A stretch of DNA of 6,338 bases from Anaerolineales bacterium (GCA_919901875.1 CAKKQG010000295.1:1-6338); one strand, 5' to 3'; shown: positions 1 through 5,174, numbered from the stretch's first letter. The notes: generated by a model from the sequence alone, not told the origin. A program made the numbers and translations.

Positions 1-341
1 CTCCGTTTGATGGCGGACTCATCCCGGTGATCCAAGCCGGGCGCGGACGAATTATTTGGTCACGTTATAAGGTCGGGCAGCGTGGTTGGGAGTCGGCATC
101 CGCCGGGGTGGTTAGCGATTGGGAGACGTTGAAGGCTCACGCCGAAGAAAATGATCGCATCATCGGCGAGATCGATCAGGTTGGATCGAGTCTGATCGAT
201 TCAAGGAAGATCGAATCCTATCAACGCCGACCACTTCATTTGGCGCAGATCGCACGCGAGCGATTAGTGCGCGGTGACGTGGATGACGCCGCAACACTGG
301 CGCCGATCTATGCCCATCAACCTGCTTCAGGTGAGTCGTGA
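1..341 (+). CDS. tsaB: TsaB, C-terminal part: tRNA t6A37 biosynthesis subunit (5' truncated by window edge)
   Basis: This is the C-terminal 112 or so residues of TsaB (YeaZ), the non-catalytic ASKHA-fold partner of TsaD in making N6-threonylcarbamoyladenosine at position 37 of ANN-decoding tRNAs in the cytoplasm. The frame is open from base 3 to the TGA at 339-341, so the start lies upstream of the window. A GTG at 27 is in frame but falls inside the conserved block PVIQAGRGRIIWSRYK, where TsaB proteins usually read 'V.DAGRGEVYWA.Y', so it is an internal valine rather than a start. The tail, with 'LAQIARERLVRGDVDDAATL' followed by 'PIYAHQP', matches the usual TsaB ending. The stop overlaps the rimI start (GTGA, 338-341), which implies translational coupling; tsaB-rimI is a common bacterial pairing. 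Assignment is from remembered family patterns. Confidence 0.85.
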   Translation, partial: PFDGGLIPVIQAGRGRIIWSRYKVGQRGWESASAGVVSDWETLKAHAEENDRIIGEIDQVGSSLIDSRKIESYQRRPLHLAQIARERLVRGDVDDAATLAPIYAHQPASGES

Positions 342-841
342 TTACACTCGCGCCAATGGACGTGGCGGACATCCCACAAGTTGCCGCCATTGATCGTTTA
401 TCGTTTCCGATCCCGTGGCCTCCCGATGCGTATCGCAAAGAAATTTTGGGCAACGCCCACGCCCATTTTTTTGTCGCGCTGAATGGTGAGGCGCGGCAGT
501 GGCGGCGTTGGTTTGGGTTGAAAGCCCAACGCAACGTGATCGGTTTCGCTGGATATTGGTTCATCATTGACGAGGCACATATCAGCACGATTGCAGTTCA
601 TCCGCATTGGCGGAGCAAAGCCATCGGCGAGATTCTATTGCGTGGAATGATTGAGCATGCCTTGAGTTTAAATGCTGTTGAAGCGACACTCGAAGTGCGC
701 GCCGGGAATATGATCGCTCAGAATTTGTATCGCAAGTATGGTTTTGAGGAAGTGGGGCGGCGTAAAAATTATTACCGCGACAACGGCGAAGATGCGGTGT
801 TGATGACGGCGAGACCGTTGAGAATGAACAATGAACAATGA
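338..841 (+). CDS. rimI: RimI, ribosomal protein bS18 (S18) alanine N-acetyltransferase, GNAT family
   Basis: A 167-residue GNAT acetyltransferase that would transfer acetyl from acetyl-CoA to the N-terminal alanine of ribosomal protein S18. RimI hallmarks are the N-terminal 'MDVADIPQVAAID' followed by 'SFPIPW' (residues 7-27), 'HISTIAVHP' (81-89), 'LEVRAGN' (118-124), 'NLYRKYGFEEVGRRKNYY' (129-146) and 'NGEDAVLM' (149-156). Glu119 and Tyr131 align with the catalytic Glu and Tyr of enterobacterial RimI. The acetyl-CoA loop reads RSKAIG (92-97), with Ala95 where motif Q/R-x-x-G-x-G/A has glycine. Residues 50-68 are an Arg/Trp-rich insertion that makes it longer than the usual ~150 residues. 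I keep the GTG start at 338 because ITLAPM forms the expected first strand and AGGTGAG (329-335) lies just upstream, though close; an ATG at 356 would remove six residues. The last residues, MNNEQ, come from the downstream heptad repeat. Confidence 0.88.
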   Translation: MITLAPMDVADIPQVAAIDRLSFPIPWPPDAYRKEILGNAHAHFFVALNGEARQWRRWFGLKAQRNVIGFAGYWFIIDEAHISTIAVHPHWRSKAIGEILLRGMIEHALSLNAVEATLEVRAGNMIAQNLYRKYGFEEVGRRKNYYRDNGEDAVLMTARPLRMNNEQ

Positions 842-867
842 ACAATGAGACAATGAACAATGAATGA
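823..867 (+). repeat. AATGAAC heptanucleotide tandem repeat overlapping the rimI 3' end
   Basis: Units of AATGAAC start at 823, 830 and 837. Next comes an 8-nt variant AATGAGAC (844-851), another AATGAAC (852-858) and a decaying AATGAATG (859-866). The array starts inside rimI, encodes its last five residues and supplies its TGA stop. Every plus-strand frame through the unit meets TGA within 21 bases, while the minus strand has no stop and so shows spurious open frames. Exact right-hand limit is approximate. Confidence 0.9.
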
Positions 868-882
868 AAAACAATGACGAAA

Positions 883-960
883 ATTCAAAACTTCAAACTT
901 CCAACTTCAAACGGAATACGCAATACGGAATACGAATCTCTAATCTCCAATCTCTAAGGA
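883..960 (+). repeat. Mosaic heptad-phase repeat, 5' leader of the epimerase gene
   Basis: From 891 to 960 the sequence divides into ten consecutive 7-mers that all begin with C. The unit changes along the way: CTTCAAA, CTTCCAA, CTTCAAA (891-911); CGGAATA, CGCAATA, CGGAATA (912-932); CGAATCT, CTAATCT, CCAATCT (933-953); and CTAAGGA (954-960), which holds the Shine-Dalgarno. A further ATTCAAA (883-889) sits one base out of phase upstream. This is a low-complexity, non-coding leader with almost no self-complementarity, between rimI and the epimerase gene. It is related in period, but not in sequence, to the AATGAAC array just upstream. Confidence 0.88.
956..960 (+). promoter_or_regulatory. Shine-Dalgarno of the epimerase gene
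   Basis: AAGGA lies 7 bases before the ATG at 968, a good spacing, and supports that start. It is the end of the last heptad of the repeat array. Confidence 0.75.
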
Positions 961-967
961 ATAGCGA

Positions 968-1981
968 ATGAAAATTTTAATCACGGGCGGTGCCGGTTTC
1001 GTTGGCTGCAATTGGGGGGCGCGTTTAATGAATGAAGGGCATGATGTGACCGTGTTCGATAATTTGTCGCGCAAAGGCACGCCGCAAAACCTTGAGTGGC
1101 TTAAGACTCAGGGCGAAGTGAACTTCATTCACGGCGATGTGCGCGATGCGGCGGCGTTGGCGACTGCGGCAAAAGGTCACAACGCGATCTATCATCTTGC
1201 GGCGCAAGTGGCAGTGACAACATCGGTCACCAACCCGCGTGAGGATTTTGAGATCAACGCGCTTGGCACATTCAATATGTTAGAAGCGGCACGACTCTCT
1301 GGCATGAAGCCCGTGATTGTTTACGCTTCGACGAACAAAGTATATGGCGGCATGGAAGATATTGAAGTAGTCGAAGACAAAACGCGCTGGCGTTACAAAG
1401 ATTTGCTAATGGGCTTGCCTGAATCTTACCCTCTCGATTTCCATTCTCCCTACGGGTGTTCAAAAGGATCGGGCGATCAATATGTGCGTGATTACGCCCG
1501 CATTTACGATCTGCCCACTGTTGTCTTTCGACAATCATGCATTTATGGCACGCGGCAGTTCGGGGTTGAAGATCAAGGTTTTCTGGCGCACTTTGTAATC
1601 GCCACTGCCAAGAAGCGCGTGATCAATATCTATGGCGACGGCAAGCAGGTGCGCGATATGTTGTGGATTGATGATCTGCTGGCGGCGTATAACATCGCGC
1701 TAACGAATCCCGAAAAAGTGGCGGGCAAAATTTATAATATCGGCGGTGGTCCTTTGTTCACGCTCTCGATTTGGGAAGATGTGAGACCGTTGCTTGAGGA
1801 ACTCTCGGGTAGAAAGATTGAGACGAAATACGGCGAGTGGCGACCCGGCGATCAAAAAGTTTATGTCAGCGATATTCGTAAAGCGCAAGCCGAATTAAAT
1901 TGGCAGCCTCAAGTTCCGCCGCACGAAGGCTTGAAGCGTTTGTGGGAGTGGGTGAGTGGGAATTTAAACTTGTTCGAGTAG
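968..1981 (+). CDS. NAD-dependent sugar-nucleotide epimerase, CDP-paratose/CDP-tyvelose 2-epimerase-like (extended SDR)
   Basis: A 337-residue cytoplasmic extended SDR, the usual family length. The Rossmann motif GGAGFVG is at residues 7-13 and Asp31 ends the second strand, as in NAD-binding members. The active site has the STNKVYGG block (121-128) and Tyr162-x3-Lys166 in 'LDFHSPYGCSKGSGDQY'. That block, 'VVFRQSCIYGTRQFGVEDQG' (185-204) and 'GDGKQVRDMLWIDDL' closely follow the tyvelose epimerase RfbE/TyvE, which interconverts CDP-paratose and CDP-tyvelose at C2. The family is therefore well supported, but the true substrate is not: no paratose-pathway gene (CDP-glucose synthesis, 4,6-dehydratase, E1/E3, paratose synthase) is present in this window. 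The start is fixed by AAGGA 7 bases upstream. The gene is flanked on both sides by heptad-repeat gaps. Another SDR sugar epimerase or dehydratase with a CDP- or UDP-sugar substrate is possible. Confidence 0.85.
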   Translation: MKILITGGAGFVGCNWGARLMNEGHDVTVFDNLSRKGTPQNLEWLKTQGEVNFIHGDVRDAAALATAAKGHNAIYHLAAQVAVTTSVTNPREDFEINALGTFNMLEAARLSGMKPVIVYASTNKVYGGMEDIEVVEDKTRWRYKDLLMGLPESYPLDFHSPYGCSKGSGDQYVRDYARIYDLPTVVFRQSCIYGTRQFGVEDQGFLAHFVIATAKKRVINIYGDGKQVRDMLWIDDLLAAYNIALTNPEKVAGKIYNIGGGPLFTLSIWEDVRPLLEELSGRKIETKYGEWRPGDQKVYVSDIRKAQAELNWQPQVPPHEGLKRLWEWVSGNLNLFE

Positions 1982-1991
1982 GTGAAGATTG

Positions 1992-2054
1992 AAAACGTAT
2001 TCCGTATTCCGTCAAAGGATACGTAATACGCATTACGAAATACGTAATGCAAGC
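1992..2054 (+). repeat. Second heptad-phase repeat, leader of the uracil-DNA glycosylase gene
   Basis: Nine consecutive 7-mers keep phase: AAAACGT (1992), ATTCCGT (1999), ATTCCGT (2006), CAAAGGA (2013), TACGTAA (2020), TACGCAT (2027), TACGAAA (2034), TACGTAA (2041) and TGCAAGC (2048). The left half (CGTATTCC-type) is the reverse complement of the GGAATACG-type units before the epimerase gene; the right half (TACG-type) can fold on itself. The array runs almost from the epimerase stop to the next Shine-Dalgarno and appears non-coding. Confidence 0.85.
2003..2050 (+). promoter_or_regulatory. Potential stem-loops just upstream of the uracil-DNA glycosylase ribosome binding site
   Basis: Hairpin A pairs CGTATTCC (2003-2010) with GGATACG (2017-2023), with one bulged T. 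Hairpin B is a perfect 8-bp stem, GCATTACG (2030-2037) with CGTAATGC (2043-2050), around a 5-nt loop. A third stem, CGTAAT (2022-2027) with ATTACG (2032-2037), competes with B. There is no T-run, so this is not a terminator. Hairpin B ends 4 bases before AGGAGA, so it could affect RNA stability or translation start; function is inferred only. Confidence 0.5.
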
Positions 2055-2060
2055 AGGAGA
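2055..2060 (+). promoter_or_regulatory. Shine-Dalgarno that fixes the uracil-DNA glycosylase start
   Basis: AGGAGA lies 6 bases before ATG 2067. It supports this start over an in-frame TTG at 1989, from which the frame would translate the repeat array. Confidence 0.8.
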
Positions 2061-2066
2061 CATCAG

Positions 2067-2681
2067 ATGACCGACTCGTTATCTCAAATTGCATCCGAGA
2101 TTGCCAAGTGCGAGAAGTGCAAGTTGTATTCGACTCGCAAAAGAACCGTGCCGGGGGAAGGACCCGATAACGCCAAGATCATGTTCATCGGCGAAGGACC
2201 CGGCTACCACGAAAACGAACAGGGCAGACCGTTTGTGGGGCAAGCCGGAAAATTTTTGGATGAACTTCTTGCCAGCATCAAGATGAAACGCGCCGATGTG
2301 TTCATCGCCAACGTGGTTAAATGTCGCCCGCCGCAGAATCGCGATCCCGAACCTGACGAACTTGCCGCCTGTAACGATTATCTTGAGCGACAGATCGCCT
2401 TGATCAATCCTAAAGCGATCGTGACGTTGGGTCGCTACTCAATGGAAAAGTTTTTTCCGGGCGCAAAAGTCTCCTCGATACACGGTCAAGCGAAAAAAGT
2501 AAAAGGGCGGCTGGTGGTGGCTATGTTCCATCCCGCCGCCGCGCTCCATCAACCGAAGTATCGCTCGCTGATCGAAGAAGATTTTAAAAAGCTGCCCGAC
2601 ACCATTGCCCAAGCCGAAAAGGAAGTGACGGCAACACCTGCGAAACCGGAAGAGCCACCGCAGCAGATGAGTTTGTTTTGA
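2067..2681 (+). CDS. Uracil-DNA glycosylase, family 4 (4Fe-4S)
   Basis: A 204-residue base-excision-repair enzyme that removes uracil from DNA after cytosine deamination or dUTP incorporation. All four family 4 iron-sulfur ligands are visible: Cys15 and Cys18 (CEKC), Cys86 (VVKCRPPQNRDP) and Cys102 (ACNDYLERQI). The active-site motif is GEGPGYHENEQGRPFVGQAG (42-61), with Gly44 where the usual form is GEAPG. The second catalytic motif is HPAA (155-158), in 'MFHPAAALHQP'. The catalytic core ends near residue 175; residues 176-204 form a charged, Pro-rich, probably flexible tail ending in QQMSLF, which resembles a beta-clamp-binding peptide. The start at 2067 has a strong Shine-Dalgarno; an upstream extension would read through repeat DNA. 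The stop codon directly abuts the ATG of the next glycosyltransferase, so the two are probably co-transcribed although their functions are unrelated. Confidence 0.9.
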   Translation: MTDSLSQIASEIAKCEKCKLYSTRKRTVPGEGPDNAKIMFIGEGPGYHENEQGRPFVGQAGKFLDELLASIKMKRADVFIANVVKCRPPQNRDPEPDELAACNDYLERQIALINPKAIVTLGRYSMEKFFPGAKVSSIHGQAKKVKGRLVVAMFHPAAALHQPKYRSLIEEDFKKLPDTIAQAEKEVTATPAKPEEPPQQMSLF

Positions 2682-3782
2682 ATGAACGCTAACCTATCCG
2701 TCTGTTACTTTGGTGCGTATCGCTCTGATTACCCTCGTAACCTCACCATCCGCCGCGCCTTAATGTTGGCAAATGTGTCAGTGGTCGAATGCCAAGTGCC
2801 GCCTCAACGGAAGAATTGGCGGCGTTGGCTTTCTCTTGCCTATCAATTTTTACGTAACCCCAAAGCGCGCGCGGCTTCGGTCATCATCGTCGCTGAATTT
2901 TGTCACACGCTCGTCCCCCTCGCCTGGGTTCTCTCGCGCCTTACAGGCGCCGCGCTTATTTTTGATCCGGTGATCTCGTTCTATGACGAGATGGTAATTT
3001 GCCAGCGTTCCATTCCGCCCGATTCGTTTCGGGCAAAGTATTTGCGCTGGATCGATTCGATCTCGTTTGCTTTAGCCGATTTGGTGATCTGGCTCACTGC
3101 GGTAGATGAAGAACACTTTCGCAACCTCTACCACATTCCGCCTGAACGAACTACGTGGCTGCCGCCCGGCGTGGATGATGCTTTGTTCGCGCCCACACCG
3201 CTGCCTGCCGATGATCAACACTTCGTCATTCATTGGGATGGCAGTTTCATAGAGAGTCACGGGGTAGATGTGATTCTTGATGCGGCAAACTTGCTCCAAA
3301 ACGATTCAACAATTCATTTTTATTTATTGGGTGAGGGTCCTACATCTCAAGCGATGCGCCAACGCGCGGCAGAATTGAAATTGACCAACGTGATTTTCAC
3401 CGGATACGTGTTGCCATCCCAAGTTGCCGTTTCGGTGCAGCGCGCTCATCTGTGTTTAGGCACATTCCGTGCCGATGACAAGCAACGCCGCTCGCTTTAC
3501 ACTAAAGAATTGCAAGCGATGATGGCAGGGCGGGCATTGATCACCGCTGATGGTGAAGCAAAGCGTCGAGTGTTTAAACCTGACGACGAGTTGGTTCTGA
3601 TCCCGCCGCAAGACCCGCAGGCGCTCGCGGCGGAAATTTTAAAATTAAAAGCCGACGCGCCGAGACGGCATCACCTTGGTGAACAAGGTCACGCCGCAGT
3701 GAGCGCGTTATGTTCACCTCGATCTATTCAGCAACGGTTAATGGCAATTCTCTATCGCGCGCGTGAGCTGCGTCGGCGTTGA
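2682..3782 (+). CDS. Glycosyltransferase, GT-B fold, GT4-like
   Basis: A 366-residue predicted cytoplasmic or membrane-associated glycosyltransferase, likely acting in surface-glycan synthesis. The N-terminal domain opens with 'VCYFGAYRSDYPRN' (7-20), a form I associate with GT4-like proteins. It continues with 'IIVAEFCHTLVPLAWVLSRL' (68-87) and 'FDPVISFYDEM' (94-104). The hinge region is 'TTWLPPGVDDALF' (157-169). The C-terminal donor domain has 'HWDGSFIESHGVDVILDAAN' (184-203), 'FYLLGEGP' (213-220), 'NVIFTGYV' (236-243) and 'YTKELQAMMAGRALITADGE' (273-292). The usual GT4 E-x7-E pair is not evident: where the second Glu is expected (K-x-x-E-A), the protein has Gln279. The start codon follows the previous stop with no gap and only a weak GATGAG upstream, which suggests translational coupling. 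Donor and acceptor cannot be read from the sequence. Confidence 0.82.
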   Translation: MNANLSVCYFGAYRSDYPRNLTIRRALMLANVSVVECQVPPQRKNWRRWLSLAYQFLRNPKARAASVIIVAEFCHTLVPLAWVLSRLTGAALIFDPVISFYDEMVICQRSIPPDSFRAKYLRWIDSISFALADLVIWLTAVDEEHFRNLYHIPPERTTWLPPGVDDALFAPTPLPADDQHFVIHWDGSFIESHGVDVILDAANLLQNDSTIHFYLLGEGPTSQAMRQRAAELKLTNVIFTGYVLPSQVAVSVQRAHLCLGTFRADDKQRRSLYTKELQAMMAGRALITADGEAKRRVFKPDDELVLIPPQDPQALAAEILKLKADAPRRHHLGEQGHAAVSALCSPRSIQQRLMAILYRARELRRR

Positions 3783-3788
3783 GTATTG

Positions 3789-3794
3789 TATAAT
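3789..3794 (+). promoter_or_regulatory. Candidate -10 box upstream of the nucleotide-sugar dehydrogenase
   Basis: A perfect TATAAT preceded by TG, 7 bases after the glycosyltransferase stop, in one of the few real gaps between genes. I see no good -35 at 16-18 bases upstream (that region is coding). Initiation would be expected near 3800-3802, within a few bases of the downstream hairpin. A weak promoter for the dehydrogenase gene is plausible. Confidence 0.4.
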
Positions 3795-3802
3795 CCTGTT
3801 GC

Positions 3803-3829
3803 AAGGCGACCCTAAGGTCGCTTTTCGTT
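3803..3829 (+). terminator. Stem-loop with T-run: probable intrinsic terminator of the upstream operon
   Basis: GCGACC (3806-3811) pairs perfectly with GGTCGC (3816-3821) around the tetraloop CTAA. The stem can be extended to 9 bp by a G-U pair and two A-U pairs using 3803-3805 and 3822-3824. TTTT (3822-3825) and then CG plus more T residues follow. It sits 21 bases after the glycosyltransferase stop, where a terminator would be expected. The T-run is short and partly used in the stem, so termination may be incomplete. It could also be a 5' hairpin of the dehydrogenase transcript if the adjacent TATAAT is used. Confidence 0.6.
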
Positions 3830-3848
3830 TCTACCTCCTCTCCACACT

Positions 3849-5174
3849 ATGATAACCAAAGAACAATTCCTCAAAAAAGTTTCCTCACGCAGTTTGGCGA
3901 TCAGCGTCGTCGGTTTGGGCTACGTCGGTTTGCCTCTCGCCGTTGAGTTCGCCAAAGAAGGATTCAAAGTGATCGGCATTGACATTGATAAGCGCAAGGT
4001 GGATTCGGTCAATGCCAGCCAGAGCTACATTCCCGATGTGCCAACCGAAGATGTCGCCGCCTTGGTGCGCGGCGGCAAACTTTCTGCCACGACCGATTAC
4101 GCTGCGTTGAAAGAGGTAGATGCGGTGAGCATCTGCGTGCCAACCCCTCTTGGCAAATCACGCGACCCAGATATGTCGTACGTCATCTCCTCTGCCGATG
4201 AAGTGGCGAAACATTGTCACACAGGAATGTTGATCGTCCTCGAAAGCACCACCTATCCCGGCACGACGGATGAAATTTTGCTGCCGCGCCTCAAACAACG
4301 TGGATTTAAAATCGGCGAGGATGTCTTCCTTGCTTTTTCGCCTGAGCGCATTGACCCCGGCAATAAAAACTACGGCGTGCGTAACACACCTAAAGTGGTG
4401 GGCGGCTATACCAACGATTGCACCGACGTTGTTCACGCGCTGTACTTAACTGCAATCACGACAGTGATTAAAGTGCATGGCACACAAGCGGCAGAGATGG
4501 TGAAGCTTTTGGAAAACACGTTTCGCGCAGTGAACATCGGCTTGGTCAATGAGATGGCGTTGATATGTGACAAGCTCGGCGTGAACGTGTGGGAAGTGAT
4601 TGACGCCGCCAAGAGTAAACCGTTTGGCTTCATGCCGTTTTATCCGGGTCCGGGTTTAGGCGGACATTGTATTCCGATTGACCCGCTTTATCTCTCGTGG
4701 CGCATGAAGTCGTTTAATTACAACGCGCGCTTTATCGAACTCGCCGACGACATCAACATGAATATGCCGCGTCACGTCGTGAGCAAAGTCGCCGAAGCGT
4801 TAAACGATGACAGCAAGCCGATCAAAGGTTCACGCATATTGGTCTTGGGCGCGGCATACAAAAAAGATATTGATGATGTACGCGAATCGCCCGCGCTGGA
4901 TGTGATCAAACTCTTAGGGGATCGCGGCGGCATCGTAGACTATCACGATCCCTATATCCCAACAATTTCGCTTGAACACGCCGGGGGCGAGGGCAGCAAG
5001 CAATCGGTAGCATTAACGGATGATCGTATCCGTAACGCTGACTGCGTGGTAATTGTTACTGATCACTCGGCGTTCGATTATGCTGATTTGGGGCACAAAG
5101 CAAAATTAATCGTGGATACACGCAATGCGATGGCAAAAGCTCAGCCACGAAGAGCGCGAGTGGTTTCTCTATAA
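3849..5174 (+). CDS. Nucleotide-sugar 6-dehydrogenase, WbpA-like (UDP-N-acetylglucosamine 6-dehydrogenase type)
   Basis: A 441-residue member of the UDP-glucose/GDP-mannose dehydrogenase family, full length, that oxidises the C6 hydroxyl of a nucleotide sugar to a carboxylate with two NAD+. It has the Rossmann motif GLGYVGLP (22-29) with Asp45 at the end of the next strand, 'SICVPTPLG' (94-102), 'ESTTYPGTTDE' (132-142) and 'SPERIDPGN' (164-172). The central helix carries Lys219 and Asn223 ('EMVKLLENTFRAVN'). The catalytic Cys274 lies in 'YPGPGLGGHCIPIDPLYLSW', and the C-terminal nucleotide-sugar domain has 'AAYKKDIDDVRESP' (335-348). The CIPIDP form points to the WbpA group (UDP-GlcNAc to UDP-GlcNAcA) rather than UDP-glucose dehydrogenase, whose block is usually GFGGxCxPKD. 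Exact substrate remains inferred. The leader before ATG 3849 is pyrimidine-rich with no Shine-Dalgarno. The gene follows a probable terminator, so it may begin a new transcription unit with the two genes after it. Confidence 0.9.
   Translation: MITKEQFLKKVSSRSLAISVVGLGYVGLPLAVEFAKEGFKVIGIDIDKRKVDSVNASQSYIPDVPTEDVAALVRGGKLSATTDYAALKEVDAVSICVPTPLGKSRDPDMSYVISSADEVAKHCHTGMLIVLESTTYPGTTDEILLPRLKQRGFKIGEDVFLAFSPERIDPGNKNYGVRNTPKVVGGYTNDCTDVVHALYLTAITTVIKVHGTQAAEMVKLLENTFRAVNIGLVNEMALICDKLGVNVWEVIDAAKSKPFGFMPFYPGPGLGGHCIPIDPLYLSWRMKSFNYNARFIELADDINMNMPRHVVSKVAEALNDDSKPIKGSRILVLGAAYKKDIDDVRESPALDVIKLLGDRGGIVDYHDPYIPTISLEHAGGEGSKQSVALTDDRIRNADCVVIVTDHSAFDYADLGHKAKLIVDTRNAMAKAQPRRARVVSL

Larger units (their letters stand above)
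919..2011. repeat. Inverted 16-nt repeat pair (919-934 and 1996-2011) flanking the epimerase gene
   Basis: The 16 bases at 1996-2011, CGTATTCCGTATTCCG, are the reverse complement of 919-934 at 15 of 16 positions; the mismatch is at base 921. The arms enclose the whole epimerase gene and lie within the two heptad-repeat arrays. They could be incidental copies of a common genomic heptad in opposite orientation, or ends of a small cassette. Confidence 0.7.

Noticed and set aside
27..29. GTG as the start of a complete small gene
   Set aside because: The frame is open upstream and the residues before it fit the TsaB conserved block, so it is an internal codon.
582..874. Minus-strand open frames over the rimI 3' end, with Cys/Ser/Phe/Ile-rich repeated peptide (for example FIVHCS)
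   Set aside because: They arise because the reverse complement of the AATGAAC array has no stop codons; they overlap rimI and resemble no protein.
823..960. Possible CRISPR array
   Set aside because: The period is 7 bases with no spacers or 23-40-nt repeats, and no cas genes are present.
1989..2066. In-frame upstream extension of the uracil-DNA glycosylase from a TTG
   Set aside because: It would translate the heptad array, has no ribosome binding site, and the family N-terminus plus AGGAGA fit ATG 2067.
4158..4633. Minus-strand open frames inside the dehydrogenase gene
   Set aside because: They are shadows of a strongly conserved plus-strand gene; no recognisable protein and no ribosome binding site.
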